A stretch of 64,000 nt of DNA from Janibacter limosus NBRC 16128 (GCF_001570985.1 NZ_BCSS01000006.1:47670-111669); one strand, 5' to 3'; numbered from the stretch's first letter, positions 8,542 to 16,986 are shown. Notes: generated from the sequence alone by a model not told the origin. A program made the numbers and translations.

Positions 8542-9914
8542 CGGGCCTTCACCACCTGGGTGGGGGCATCCATGGAGGCAGGGTCGAACTCCGGCTCGGG
8601 ACGACGTGCGTGGTCGCTGATGCGCAGCAGGATCGCGATGAGCGTCCAGTTGGTCAGCAGCGAGGACCCGCCGTAGGCGACGAAGGGAAGGGTCAGCCCG
8701 GTGAGGGGGATGACGCGGGTGACGCCACCGATGACCACGAAGACCTGGATGGCCAGGACGAAGGTCAGGCCCGTGGCCAGCAGCTTGCCGAAGCCGTCAC
8801 GCAGGCCGATGGCGGAGCGCATGCCACGCTCGACCAGGAGTGCGTAGAGCATGATGATCGCGAAGATGCCGATCAGGCCGAGCTCTTCGGCGAGGCTGGT
8901 GAAGATGAAGTCGGACTCCGGGAGCGGCGTCAGCCACGGCCGGCCGCGCCCGAGCCCGGTGCCCGAGATCCCGCCGGCAGCCATCCCCATGATCCCCGTG
9001 GCCAGCTGGCCGCACTGCTGCATGCCCTCCTCGGAGAAGGTGTCGGTCCAGCACAGCACGCGCGTCTGCACGTGGGAGGCGAACTGGTAGACGATGAGCG
9101 CTCCGCCAGCCGCCAGACCGAGGCCGAGGACGACCCACGAGATCCGCTCGGTGGCGACGTAGAGCATGGCCACGAAGAGTCCGAAGATGAGCAGCGTGGT
9201 CCCGAAGTCGTTCTCCAGGACGAGCACCATCGCTGCCGCGAGCCAGGCGATCACGAGCGGACCGAGGTCACGCCCGCGGGGGAAGGTCATCCCCAGGAAC
9301 TTGCGTCCGGCGAGGGCGAGCATGTCGCGGGTCTGCACGAGGTACCCGGCGAAGAAGATCGCGAGCAGGATCTTGGCGATCTCGGCCGGCTGGAAGGTGA
9401 AGGCGCCCAGCTTGATCCAGATCTTGGCTCCGTAGACGGAGTGGCCCAGAGGGGTGAGGGGCAGGGCGATGAAGACGAGGGCGGCAAGACCTGCCGTGTA
9501 GGTGTAGCGGCGCAGCACGCGGTGGTCGCGCAGGGCGATGAGCACCGCGAGGGCGATCCCGACGCCCAAGCCGGTCCAGATGAGCTGGCGCAGTGCCAGG
9601 CCCGAGCTGAAGTCTCGCCCGGCGGCCAGATCCAGTCGATGGATCATCACCAGGCCGATGCCGTTGAGCAGGGTGACGATCGGCAGGATGATCGGGTCAG
9701 CGTAGGAGGCCCGCCAGCGCAGGACGAGGTGCACGGCGAGGGCGATGCCCGCGAGGATGCCGGTGTGCCCGAGCAGGTCGGGTGGCACCTCACCGGACTC
9801 CGCCACGGAGACATTGACGTAGGCCAGGATCACGACGCCGATGGCCAGCGCCGTGAGCACCAGCTCGACATTGCGACCGCGTGCTGGCGTGATGGTCGTG
9901 ATGGCCCGCATCAT
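8538..9914 (-). CDS. rodA/ftsW: FtsW/RodA/SpoVE-type peptidoglycan glycosyltransferase
   Basis: SEDS-family polymerase that makes glycan strands from lipid II in the cytoplasmic membrane. The 458-residue product has about 12 membrane helices. Diagnostic stretches are FTFQPAEIAKILLAIFFAGYL, here residues near the conserved PAE loop, and TGLTLPFVAYGGSSL near the C-terminus. The start at 9914 overlaps the pstP stop by four bases (ATGA). By position between pstP and pbpA it is the orthologue of mycobacterial RodA; sequence alone cannot separate RodA from FtsW here. Confidence 0.93.
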   Translation of the reverse strand: MMRAITTITPARGRNVELVLTALAIGVVILAYVNVSVAESGEVPPDLLGHTGILAGIALAVHLVLRWRASYADPIILPIVTLLNGIGLVMIHRLDLAAGRDFSSGLALRQLIWTGLGVGIALAVLIALRDHRVLRRYTYTAGLAALVFIALPLTPLGHSVYGAKIWIKLGAFTFQPAEIAKILLAIFFAGYLVQTRDMLALAGRKFLGMTFPRGRDLGPLVIAWLAAAMVLVLENDFGTTLLIFGLFVAMLYVATERISWVVLGLGLAAGGALIVYQFASHVQTRVLCWTDTFSEEGMQQCGQLATGIMGMAAGGISGTGLGRGRPWLTPLPESDFIFTSLAEELGLIGIFAIIMLYALLVERGMRSAIGLRDGFGKLLATGLTFVLAIQVFVVIGGVTRVIPLTGLTLPFVAYGGSSLLTNWTLIAILLRISDHARRPEPEFDPASMDAPTQVVKAR

Positions 9915-11146
9915 CGGCCGCAGGGCTCCCCGGTGGCTCGCAGCTGGCCACACTTCTTGGCGGCGACCCGCAGGCTGTCGACCCTTTGGTCGGCGGAGGT
10001 CCGGGAGTCGACCGAGATGGTGGCCTGGACCTCGTCGCGGTAGAAGGAGGGCAGCTCCGACAGCTCGATGTCGGTCTGGTCGACGGCGGAGTGCAGGGTG
10101 ATCGGACCGAGGTCCTGTGAGACGCCGCGGTAGATCGTGACCCGGCCGTCCTGCGCGCCGACGTAGTACTGCTGCTGGGTCCACGCGTACGCCGCGTAGG
10201 CGACGGCACCGATGAGCAGGAGGGCCACGCCGAGGCCGCCGATGCGGCGCACCCACCGTCCTGCGCGACTGGAGGAGCGCTCCTCGTCCAGCTCCACCCC
10301 TTCGTCATCGTCCTGGGCGGTCAGGGCCGCGGCGCGAGCAGCCGGCGAGTTGTCGACGCGCTTGGCCGGACGTCGCAGGGCCGCAGAGCCGACGACCTGG
10401 GGTTGCGTGGAGGGGGTGGACCCGGACTCGACGACGTCGGCAACGATGACCGTCACGTTGTCGGGTGCACCGGCTCGCATGGCGAGCGAGACGAGGGAGT
10501 CGGCGGCGCGACCGGGTGGGGTGCCGCCGGCGAGGATCTCCTCGATGGTGTCGAGGGCGACGAACCCGGACAGGCCGTCGGAGCAGAGCAGGTAGCGATC
10601 CCCGAGGCGGGCCTCACGCGCGCCCACGTCGGGCTCGTCGTCGACGGCGCCGGTGAGGACGCGGGTGACGACGGAGCGCTGGGGGTGGGTGCTGGCTTCC
10701 TCTTCGGTGATCCGACCCTCGTCGATGAGGGTCTGGACGAAGGAGTGGTCCTTGGTCACCTGTGCCAGGCGTCCCTCACGCAGGAGGTAGGCGCGCGAGT
10801 CACCGATGTGGGCGAGGATCAGCTTGTTGCGGGCTCGCATGATCGCCGTGACCGTCGTGCCCATGCCTTCGAGCTCGGGGTTGTCGGCGAAGGTGCGGGC
10901 GATCTCCTGGTTGGCGGAGGTGATCGCCCGGCTCAGCTGGGTGGACGCCTCGGACGCGGTGAGCGAGTCGTGGTCGATCTCGACGAGCTCGGTGATGACG
11001 GTCGCGGAGGCGATGTCGCCCCCGGCGTGCCCGCCCATGCCGTCGGCGACGACGAGCAGGTGCGGCCCCGCATAGCCGGAGTCCTGGTTGTCCTTGCGGA
11101 CGAGGCCGACGTCGGAGCGGGCCGCGAAGTGGAAGGTCAGCGCCAT
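9911..11146 (-). CDS. pstP: PP2C-family protein phosphatase PstP
   Basis: Mn-dependent Ser/Thr phosphatase that reverses PknB phosphorylation. Cytoplasmic catalytic domain at residues ~5-235 with the PPM metal motifs DNQDSG, VADGMGGHAGGD, LCSDGLSG and GAPDNVTVIVADV. A linker leads to one membrane helix (GGLGVALLLIGAVAYAAYAW, ~310-330) and an extracytoplasmic tail with two Cys residues near the end. The start at 11146 begins MALTFHFAARSD, two bases after the fhaB stop. Total length is 411 residues, shorter than mycobacterial PstP (about 514). Confidence 0.95.
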   Translation of the reverse strand: MALTFHFAARSDVGLVRKDNQDSGYAGPHLLVVADGMGGHAGGDIASATVITELVEIDHDSLTASEASTQLSRAITSANQEIARTFADNPELEGMGTTVTAIMRARNKLILAHIGDSRAYLLREGRLAQVTKDHSFVQTLIDEGRITEEEASTHPQRSVVTRVLTGAVDDEPDVGAREARLGDRYLLCSDGLSGFVALDTIEEILAGGTPPGRAADSLVSLAMRAGAPDNVTVIVADVVESGSTPSTQPQVVGSAALRRPAKRVDNSPAARAAALTAQDDDEGVELDEERSSSRAGRWVRRIGGLGVALLLIGAVAYAAYAWTQQQYYVGAQDGRVTIYRGVSQDLGPITLHSAVDQTDIELSELPSFYRDEVQATISVDSRTSADQRVDSLRVAAKKCGQLRATGEPCGR

Positions 11147-11148
11147 CG

Positions 11149-11640
11149 TCAGTTCCTCAGCTCGATGACGGTGCGCCCGATCCGGATGGCGGTCCCGGTC
11201 TCGACGGGCACGGGGTCGCCGACGCGGTACTGACCGACGAAGGTGCCGTTGGTGGAGCCGAGGTCCTCGACGTACCAGCCGTCCTCGGCCCGCAGGATGC
11301 GTGCGTGTCGCCCGGAGGCGAACTCGTCGTCGAGGACGAGGGTGCACTCCGGGTTGCGGCCGATGAGGACCCCGGAGTCACGAAGGGGGAGGGAGGTGCC
11401 GGTCAGCGGGCCGGTGGTCAGCACGATCTGGGTGGGCACGCGTGGGTTGCGCTGCGGCCGGGGCGTGGTCGCCTCGGGAGCCGATGCGGCGCGGTTGGCC
11501 TTCTTGGGGGCGGCGGGACGTCGGTTGACCACCCGGGTGCCGAAGAGGTCGGTGCGCAGCACGGAGGCGATCGACATGACGAAGACCCACAGGAGCACGA
11601 GCAGGCCAAGGCGCAGCACGGTGACCGTCAGCTCGCTCAA
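11149..11640 (-). CDS. fhaB: FHA-domain protein FhaB (FipA)
   Basis: Phosphothreonine-reading adaptor of the PknB network that in mycobacteria links kinases to the divisome. One N-terminal membrane helix (LRLGLLVLLWVFVMSIASVL) and a basic linker precede a C-terminal FHA domain (~85-160) with the signature GRNPECTLVLDDEFASGRHARI and STNGTFV split over residues ~95-135. The start is an unusual TTG at 11640, supported by CAGGAG seven to eight bases upstream. 163 residues, 26 bases after fhaA. Confidence 0.92.
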   Translation of the reverse strand: MSELTVTVLRLGLLVLLWVFVMSIASVLRTDLFGTRVVNRRPAAPKKANRAASAPEATTPRPQRNPRVPTQIVLTTGPLTGTSLPLRDSGVLIGRNPECTLVLDDEFASGRHARILRAEDGWYVEDLGSTNGTFVGQYRVGDPVPVETGTAIRIGRTVIELRN

Positions 11641-11666
11641 CTCAGGTGCTCCTGTCTGTGGACCGG

Positions 11667-12587
11667 TCAGCGCCGGCCGGCGTGGAAGATGGCGTGGGTG
11701 CGGCCCACGGTGATGCGGTCGCCGTCCTCGAGCGGCACCGCGTCGGTGGGCTCGCCGTTGACGAAGGTGCCATTGGTCGAACGCAGATCACGCAGGTGGG
11801 TCACCAGGCGCGGGCCGTCGTGGGTGACCCGGACCTCGCAGTGCCGGCGGGAGATGCCGGGGTCGTCGAGCACGACATCCGCGCTCTCGTCGCGGCCCAG
11901 CACGGTCATCGCGGCCATGAGCGGGTAGCGCTCGCCGTCGACCTCGAGCCACGGGCGGTCGTGGACCGAGACGGGTGCGGAGGCAGCGCGCGGCGGCTCC
12001 GGACGGTGGACTGCCGTGGGCATGTCGACGGCCGGCTCAGGGGCAGGTGCCGGGGCCGGGGTCCGGGTCGGTGGTGGGCGCGGGACGGTCCGCTCGGGGG
12101 CGGCCATCGGCTCCGCGTCGTCCTCGGACAGCTCCCAGCCACCGGAGTACTCGTCGTAGTCGTCGTAGTCGTCGCTGCGCTGCTCGTCGGCGTCGGTACG
12201 GACCTGGTCGACCCGCTGGCGGGCGGTGGCCGGGCGTACCCGGAAGACGCCGGTCTCGAGCTCCTCGTCCTCGTGGAAGAGGACCTGGAGGGGACCACCG
12301 GGCTGGTAGCGCTGCGACTCGGCGTGCTCCTGGGCGGCGGCGATGAGCTCGTCCTCGAGCTCTTCGTCGAACTCGGTGAGCCGCTCGAAGTCGCTCGGGG
12401 CCAGCTCCACGGTGAAGAGGTTGGGCACGATCGTGCGGCCACGGCCGAGCATCGTGGCGCGGTCGTCCATGGCCCGGCGCAGCGCGGACGCGAGCTCGAG
12501 GGGCTGGACCTCGGCGCGGAAGGCGCGGGCGAAGACACCGTTGACGGTGCGCTCGAGCTTGCGCTCCATACGTTCGAAGAGGCTCAC
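11667..12587 (-). CDS. fhaA: DUF3662 and FHA domain protein FhaA
   Basis: First gene of the kinase operon. FhaA orthologues bind phosphorylated MviN and regulate lipid II flipping and septal/polar growth. The N-terminal DUF3662 domain (~1-115) is recognisable from MSLFERMERKLERTVNGVF and the segment PNLFTVELAPSDFERL; an acidic, Pro-rich linker follows; the C-terminal FHA domain (~225-300) carries GRDESADVVLDDPGISRRHCEV and STNGTFVNG. GTG start at 12587 with GGGAGGA close upstream. 306 residues, shorter than the mycobacterial protein because the linker is shorter. The 147-bp space upstream should hold the operon promoter. Confidence 0.93.
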   Translation of the reverse strand: MSLFERMERKLERTVNGVFARAFRAEVQPLELASALRRAMDDRATMLGRGRTIVPNLFTVELAPSDFERLTEFDEELEDELIAAAQEHAESQRYQPGGPLQVLFHEDEELETGVFRVRPATARQRVDQVRTDADEQRSDDYDDYDEYSGGWELSEDDAEPMAAPERTVPRPPPTRTPAPAPAPEPAVDMPTAVHRPEPPRAASAPVSVHDRPWLEVDGERYPLMAAMTVLGRDESADVVLDDPGISRRHCEVRVTHDGPRLVTHLRDLRSTNGTFVNGEPTDAVPLEDGDRITVGRTHAIFHAGRR

Positions 12588-12734
12588 GCGTCCTCCCTTC
12601 GGGCAGCGGTCATCACGGACATGGGTCCGGCGATCCTAACCGCGCACTCTGGGCGCTCGCTGCAACCGCGCCGGGAGGGGACGCAGTCATCGTGCTGCCG
12701 TCATCCGCAGGGTGCCCCGGGACGCGAAGGGAGA

Positions 12735-13232
12735 TCAGCTCGTCGTGGAGCTCAGCCGCTCCCGGGCTCCGCGACCTCGCCGGGTCGCCTCGATCGTGCC
12801 CGTCGCCTGGCCCAGGCCGATGACCGCGCCGTTGCCGTAGAGCGTCTCGATGCCACTGGCGGGCACGGCAAAGGTCTCGTGCCAGATGCCGACCGCGCCG
12901 GGGTGCGTGCGGGCGACGGCGTTGAAGCGCTTCCATGCCGGCAGGTGTCGGGCGTCGGCCGAGCTGGCATATCGGTAGAGGTGCTCGGTGCTGCGCCAGT
13001 ACTGCACGACCCACGGGCCGCGTCGCCCCATGAGGGTCCACCCGCCGAGGAAGCCGAGGTCCTCCGCCTCGCCGCGCTCCGCGGCGGCGCGGTTGCGACC
13101 GAGCTCGGCGAGCATGGCCGGCATCGCGGTGAAGACCGGCCCCCACAGGTCGGGGCGGTGAGGCTTGTGGACCGTCATGCCGATGTTGAAGACGACGACG
13201 TCGCCCTCGTGCGCGTGGGTGAGCTGGTGCAT
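12735..13232 (-). CDS. DUF4188 family protein (monooxygenase-like)
   Basis: Predicted cytosolic single-domain protein of 165 residues. The pattern VVVFNIGMTVHKP at the start, then GPWVVQYWRSTEHLYRYA and WKRFNAVART, is that of the DUF4188 family, annotated as monooxygenase-like from its ferredoxin-like fold; the reaction is unknown. I set the start at the ATG at 13232, which has GAAGGA seven bases upstream. The divergent partner on the plus strand is a broken MerR regulator; family members are, to my knowledge, often next to MerR genes, so this was probably a regulator-target pair. Confidence 0.8.
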   Translation of the reverse strand: MHQLTHAHEGDVVVFNIGMTVHKPHRPDLWGPVFTAMPAMLAELGRNRAAAERGEAEDLGFLGGWTLMGRRGPWVVQYWRSTEHLYRYASSADARHLPAWKRFNAVARTHPGAVGIWHETFAVPASGIETLYGNGAVIGLGQATGTIEATRRGRGARERLSSTTS

Positions 13233-13292
13233 GGCGGTGTCCTTCGACGTGGCTTCGACGTGGATAGTGACGCTCTCCAGTATTGGGGGGAT

Positions 13293-13730
13293 CTGTACTA
13301 CCTGCGCGAAGGCCTGCTGCCGCCGGGCGAGCCGCTGACCCACCCAGCGCCGCCTATGGCGACGAGCACGTCGTGCGAGTCCGGCTGATCCGTGCGCTGA
13401 CGAGCGTCGGCGGTCTGTCGGTCGCGACGACGCGCCGGGTGCTCGACGTCATCGCGCAGCCCGGCACCGGCCGGGTCGACGTCCTCGGTGCGGCACAGCG
13501 GGCCTTGCTCGGGGAGGAGTTCGTCGCCGACCCACCGTGCGTCGACGGCTCCGGAGACGGCCTATGCCCAGGGGGTGCTCCAGATCGCGCGCGCCCATGT
13601 CGAGTCCGTGCCGCAGGACGCGGCCGGCGCGGTGCGCCAGGTGGTCCTCGGGACCGTCCTCGTCGACCCGGTGCTGGCCCCCCTTCGCCGCCTTGCTCAG
13701 CAGCACCTCACCGTGAGCGAAGGGGGCTGA
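13293..13730 (+). pseudogene. Decayed MerR-family transcriptional regulator
   Basis: Fragments of one MerR protein are spread over two reading frames. LYYLREGLLPPGEPLTH, the winged-helix DNA-binding core, is read from 13293. The reading then shifts (about 13345) to YGDEHVVRVRLIRALTSVGG and ATRRVLDVIAQPG, and shifts back (about 13540) to ETAYAQGVLQIARAHVESVPQ through the stop at 13730. The first ~15 residues that MerR proteins need are absent. The two shifts compensate, so a sequencing error in one homopolymer cannot explain it all, though two errors could. Divergent from the DUF4188 gene. Confidence 0.75.
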
Positions 13731-13739
13731 CCGCTCGCT

Positions 13740-13769
13740 TTGGGAATCCGGCAGGTCATGGGGCACAAT
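13740..13769 (+). promoter_or_regulatory. Promoter for tRNA-Leu
   Basis: A -35-like TTGGGA (13740-13745) and a -10-like CACAAT (13764-13769) are separated by 18 bases and lie 41 bases before the mature tRNA 5' end. Confidence 0.5.
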
Positions 13770-13810
13770 GAGACGGCTCGTGCGTCGGAAGGCGTGCAAG
13801 CACCACTTTT

Positions 13811-13893
13811 GCGCGAGTGGCGGAACGGCAGACGCGCTGGCTTCAGGTGCCAGTGTCCGAAAGGGCGTGGGGGTTCAAATCCCCCCTCGCGCA
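13811..13893 (+). tRNA. tRNA-Leu (anticodon CAG)
   Basis: 83-nt class II tRNA. The acceptor GCGCGAG pairs with CUCGCGC and the discriminator is A. The anticodon stem CUGGC/GCCAG closes the loop UUCAGGU, so the anticodon is CAG and reads CUG, the main Leu codon of this genome. A long variable arm (UGUCCGAAAGGGCGU region) and the T-loop GGUUCAAAU are present. The CCA end is not encoded. An 18-bp-arm palindrome follows eight bases later. Confidence 0.97.
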
Positions 13894-13900
13894 CACATAC

Positions 13901-13936
13901 CGAAGGGCGTCCCACCAGCTGGTGGGACGCCCTTCG
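13901..13936 (+). terminator. Perfect palindrome behind tRNA-Leu
   Basis: A perfect 36-bp palindrome; the half-site is CGAAGGGCGTCCCACCAG. RNA would fold into a very stable hairpin 8 nt after the tRNA, without a U-tract. Both ends are CGAAGGG motifs, and the same design recurs in other terminators of the window. Confidence 0.75.
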
Positions 13937-13971
13937 TCGTGGTCGCCCGGGTCGTGCGGCAGAGTCGGACC

Positions 13972-14859
13972 ATGACGTACACGACGATCAGCCACGAGAT
14001 CGAGGACGGGATCCTCACCGTCACCCTCGACCGACCGGACCAGCTCAACTCCTTCACGCCCACGATGGCCGACGAGCTCGAGCGGACCTTCCGTGAGGTC
14101 AACGACGACGACAGCGTGCGAGCGGTCATCGTCACCGGGGCGGGGCGGGCTTTTTGCGCCGGCATGGACTTGACCAAGGACGGCAATGTCTTCGGTCTCG
14201 ACGAGACCCTGGACCCGTCGCTCGCGGACATGGACCGGCTGGAGGACCCGGCGCTCACCGCCGGGGTGCGCGACACCGGCGGTCGGGTCACCTTGGCGAT
14301 CCACGACTGCCGCAAGCCGGTCATCGCGGCGATCAACGGCGCTGCGGTCGGCATCGGCGCGACCATGACCCTCGCGATGGACGCGCGGCTCGTCTCGTCC
14401 AAGGCGCGCGTCGGTCTCGTCTTCGGCCGCATCGGCATCGTGCCGGAGGCCGCGTCGTCGTGGTTCCTCCCACGCATCGTCGGCCTGCCGGCCGCGCTCG
14501 ACCTGGTGCTCTCCGCCGACATCCTCGACGCGGACGCGGCGGTCGCCGCCGGACTGGCCACGGGACCGCACGAGCCCGAGGAGCTCCTCACGGCAGCCCG
14601 GGCGCTCGCCGACCGCTGGACGAAGGGGAGGTCCCCCGTCGCGGTGGCGCTCGCCCGCCAGATGCTGCGACGCAATGCCGCGCAGGACCACCCTGTCGAG
14701 GCGCACCGGATCGACTCCCTCGCGATGTGGCACACGAGCGTCGGCGATGGCAAGGAGGGCGTGGCCGCCTTCCTCGAGAAGCGGGACGCGCAGTTCACCG
14801 GGCGCGCCTCGCAGATGCCGGACTTCTACGATGAGTGGGTGGAGTCGCACGGCGGGTGA
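13972..14859 (+). CDS. Enoyl-CoA hydratase/isomerase (crotonase family)
   Basis: Acts on CoA thioesters in fatty-acid or related catabolism. The 295-residue product has the crotonase fold markers: TLDRPDQLNSF, the oxyanion-hole GAGRAFCAGMDL, NGAAVGIGATMTLAMDARL, and RIGIVPEAASSWFLPRIVG, where the Glu in VPEAASS sits at a usual catalytic position while the first catalytic Glu position (after GIGATM) is not acidic. That pattern is common in isomerase-like or unassigned members, so the exact substrate is open. The ATG at 13972 has no ribosome site but CAGAGT ends six bases before it, suggesting a leaderless message. Confidence 0.85.
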   Translation: MTYTTISHEIEDGILTVTLDRPDQLNSFTPTMADELERTFREVNDDDSVRAVIVTGAGRAFCAGMDLTKDGNVFGLDETLDPSLADMDRLEDPALTAGVRDTGGRVTLAIHDCRKPVIAAINGAAVGIGATMTLAMDARLVSSKARVGLVFGRIGIVPEAASSWFLPRIVGLPAALDLVLSADILDADAAVAAGLATGPHEPEELLTAARALADRWTKGRSPVAVALARQMLRRNAAQDHPVEAHRIDSLAMWHTSVGDGKEGVAAFLEKRDAQFTGRASQMPDFYDEWVESHGG

Positions 14860-14911
14860 GAGCCTGCCCGGCCGCCGTGTCCCCCGTCCCCTGAAGAGAG
14901 CAAGGCCACGC

Positions 14912-15832
14912 ATGAGCACAGAGGTCATCAGGTCCTACGACGACGTCGCGCAGGTCCGGGACAACGTCGTCCACCTGCGGGAGACGGAGGGCTCGACCTT
15001 CCAGTCCAGCTCGATCGCCTTCTTCGGCACCGGCAACGTGCTCTACGTCGAGGACGGCGCCAAGCTGAAGAACTGCACCCTGCGCTTCCGGGGCAACGAC
15101 TCGGTCATCCACATCCGAGCCTCCAGCCGGACGACCCAGCTCAAGGTCACCACGTACAACGAGTCGGTCCTCTACCTCGGGCCGGGCGCGTCCTTCACCA
15201 GCCCTGCGCGAGCACTGCCGAGCGAGCGCACCCACGTCATCATCGGCTCGGACGCGATGTTCTCCCATCAGGTGACCTTCCGCACCGCGGACCCGCACCT
15301 CGTCTACTCCGCCACCACTCACAAGCGGGTGAACCCGAGCCGCTCCATCTGGGTGGGGGACCACGTGTGGCTGGGCCAGGAGGCCTTGATCCTCAAGGGC
15401 GCGCACATCGGTTCCGGCTCCATCCTCGGGGCCCGGTCCGTGCTGACCAAGGACGTCCCGTCCAACGCATCAGCGGCAGGCTCGCCGGCGAGGGTGGTCG
15501 GCTCCGACATCTTCTGGACGCGACCGTCGGTGCACACCTACACGCGCGCGCAGACCCTCAAGAGCCAGAAGCACAAGGGCGACGAGTTCATCTACGGCAC
15601 GGGACCGGGCGTGCTCGACCCCGAGACGCTGGAGGCCGAGCTCGACGCCGCCACCAGCGGCGAGGAGCGCGCCGAGTGGTGCCACCGGCTGGATGCCCTG
15701 ACCGCCCGCGAGCGCTTCTACCGGGATGCGTCGGGCCCCCCTGCGGGCGCAGCGGCTTCCCCCAGCACAGCGGCAGATCCCCGGCGAGGGGCGCGACGTC
15801 GGGCGCTGATCCGCTCGCTCGGTCTGCGATGA
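14912..15832 (+). CDS. Acyltransferase with left-handed beta-helix (hexapeptide repeats)
   Basis: Probable O-acetyl/acyltransferase of the LbH superfamily acting on a sugar or cell-surface glycan. The middle of the 306-residue product (~45-190) consists of short beta turns with hydrophobic residues every sixth position; the clearest coil is SIWVGDHVWLGQEALILKG followed by AHIGSGSILGARSVLTKDVPSN and ASAAGSPARVVG. The last 90 residues are helical and charged with a basic, Ala-rich tail. It lies 52 bases after the enoyl-CoA hydratase gene and could be co-transcribed, though the functions do not obviously match. Confidence 0.82.
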   Translation: MSTEVIRSYDDVAQVRDNVVHLRETEGSTFQSSSIAFFGTGNVLYVEDGAKLKNCTLRFRGNDSVIHIRASSRTTQLKVTTYNESVLYLGPGASFTSPARALPSERTHVIIGSDAMFSHQVTFRTADPHLVYSATTHKRVNPSRSIWVGDHVWLGQEALILKGAHIGSGSILGARSVLTKDVPSNASAAGSPARVVGSDIFWTRPSVHTYTRAQTLKSQKHKGDEFIYGTGPGVLDPETLEAELDAATSGEERAEWCHRLDALTARERFYRDASGPPAGAAASPSTAADPRRGARRRALIRSLGLR

Positions 15833-15859
15833 CACTGCTCGTGACGACCACGACCGGGT

Positions 15860-15891
15860 GGGGTGTCACGGTCGACCTGCCGTGACGCCCC
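15860..15891 (+). terminator. Terminator-like hairpin behind acyltransferase gene
   Basis: GGGGTGTCACGG pairs with CCGTGACGCCCC (11 Watson-Crick pairs and one G-U) around an 8-base loop, 28 bases after the stop codon. No U-tract. Confidence 0.65.
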
Positions 15892-15954
15892 GGTGACCAG
15901 CCAACGCAGCCCGGCGATCGCAGAGGGCGGAGTCGGCGTCCGCGCTTGCCCGAC

Positions 15955-16066
15955 GTTACCTGCGGGTACGACGTGCACCTGGTGATGGGCGCCGATCAAG
16001 AACCCCGGAAAATCAATACTCTGCTGGAGCGCGCCACAGGAGCATGTCGTCGTACCCGCGCGTAAC
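15955..16066. repeat. Dispersed ~110-bp palindromic element, copy 1
   Basis: Imperfect inverted repeat. The left arm begins GTTACCTGCGGGTACGACGT and the right arm is its near-complement ending CGTACCCGCGCGTAAC. The unpaired centre holds ACCCCGGAAAATC. Two related copies lie at 48293-48398 and 60596-60707. The element is intergenic, between the acyltransferase gene and the end of the NYN gene. It has no open frame of interest. Confidence 0.8.
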
Positions 16067-16107
16067 CTCTGCGGTCCTGCCGCTCCGGTGCGCCGGAGCG
16101 GCGCGGA

Positions 16108-16656
16108 TCAGATGAACTCGAGCGGGTCGAAGTCGTCGATCTCGATGACCCGGACGCGCGGCAGGCGACTCTTGAAGGCGGAGACGTCGTACTCGAGGTC
16201 GAAGAACTCCACGCCCGGGACCTGCTTGAGCCCCGTCGCCATGAACTCGCTGAAGCCGACGATGCCGACGCGGCGGTCGTCGTCCTGCGCCAGCGCCTCC
16301 ATCTGGGGGGTGAAGTCGTTGTCGTGGCTGACGAGCATGACGTCGGCATCGCGCTCGATGAGCGCCTCCGCCGTGCGCTGGATCGCGATGTCGACGACCT
16401 TGCCCTCGCCGCGCAGCGGGACGGGCCGGTAGCCCATCGCGAGCAGGGCCTGGACGAAGGACGCGGGCAGCTCACCGGCGACGGCGAGGAAGAACAGTCC
16501 CTTGACCGGCTGGCCCCAGGCCGCCTCGGTGTAGTCCAGCAGCGTGTTCCACCGCGGCCGCTCCTGCGGCTCGGGGCGACGTCCGAGGACCGAGACCCCC
16601 AGGGTGGCGTCGATGTTTTCCCCGTCAACCAGGAGGTAGGTGCTGCGCTCGGTCAT
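16108..16656 (-). CDS. NYN-domain (LabA/DUF88-like) protein
   Basis: Member of the PIN-like NYN superfamily, predicted metal-dependent RNase or RNA-binding protein in the cytosol. The 182-residue product shows the expected acidic residues: LLVDGENID at the N-terminus, KVVDIAIQRTAEAL near residue 88, and DADVMLVSHDNDFTP around 100-115, followed by the beta strand RRVGIVGFSEF. ATG start at 16656; TAAGGT lies exactly six bases upstream, suggesting a leaderless transcript. The downstream side is the dispersed palindrome copy 1. The target is unknown. Confidence 0.88.
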   Translation of the reverse strand: MTERSTYLLVDGENIDATLGVSVLGRRPEPQERPRWNTLLDYTEAAWGQPVKGLFFLAVAGELPASFVQALLAMGYRPVPLRGEGKVVDIAIQRTAEALIERDADVMLVSHDNDFTPQMEALAQDDDRRVGIVGFSEFMATGLKQVPGVEFFDLEYDVSAFKSRLPRVRVIEIDDFDPLEFI

Positions 16657-16683
16657 GCCCCGACCTTACTGCGAGGCGGCCGC

Positions 16684-16986
16684 TCAGAAGTCGCGAGCCG
16701 TCTCGCCCGCCGAGGCCGGGGCCACCCGCCCGAGATGGACACGACGGGCCAGGCGGATCGTCGGTCGCGCGACGAAGAGCACGGAGCCGAGCACGAAGAG
16801 CCATGTGGCGACAAACATCGTCGACTCCCGGAAGAAGAGGATGCTGCCGACGAGGAAGAGGAGCCCGGCCAGGAAGTCGTTGGCGATCGAGAGCGTCTCG
16901 TAGATCCCCCTGACGCGCAGCTCCTCCCGACCGATCGTCAGGGTGAGGTCACGGGCTTCATTGTCGTGTGCCATGCCCACCATCAT
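16684..16986 (-). CDS. YrhK-like small membrane protein
   Basis: About 100 residues with two hydrophobic segments (FLAGLLFLVGSILFF and FVATWLFVLGSVLFVA) after an amphipathic N-terminus containing RVRGIYETLSIANDF, which matches the YrhK domain of small bacterial membrane proteins of unknown role. Start choice is uncertain: ATG at 16986 has GCGAGG seven bases upstream, while the ATG at 16974 (MAHDNEARD) is the next in-frame option. The NYN gene starts 28 bases downstream. Confidence 0.75.
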   Translation of the reverse strand: MMVGMAHDNEARDLTLTIGREELRVRGIYETLSIANDFLAGLLFLVGSILFFRESTMFVATWLFVLGSVLFVARPTIRLARRVHLGRVAPASAGETARDF

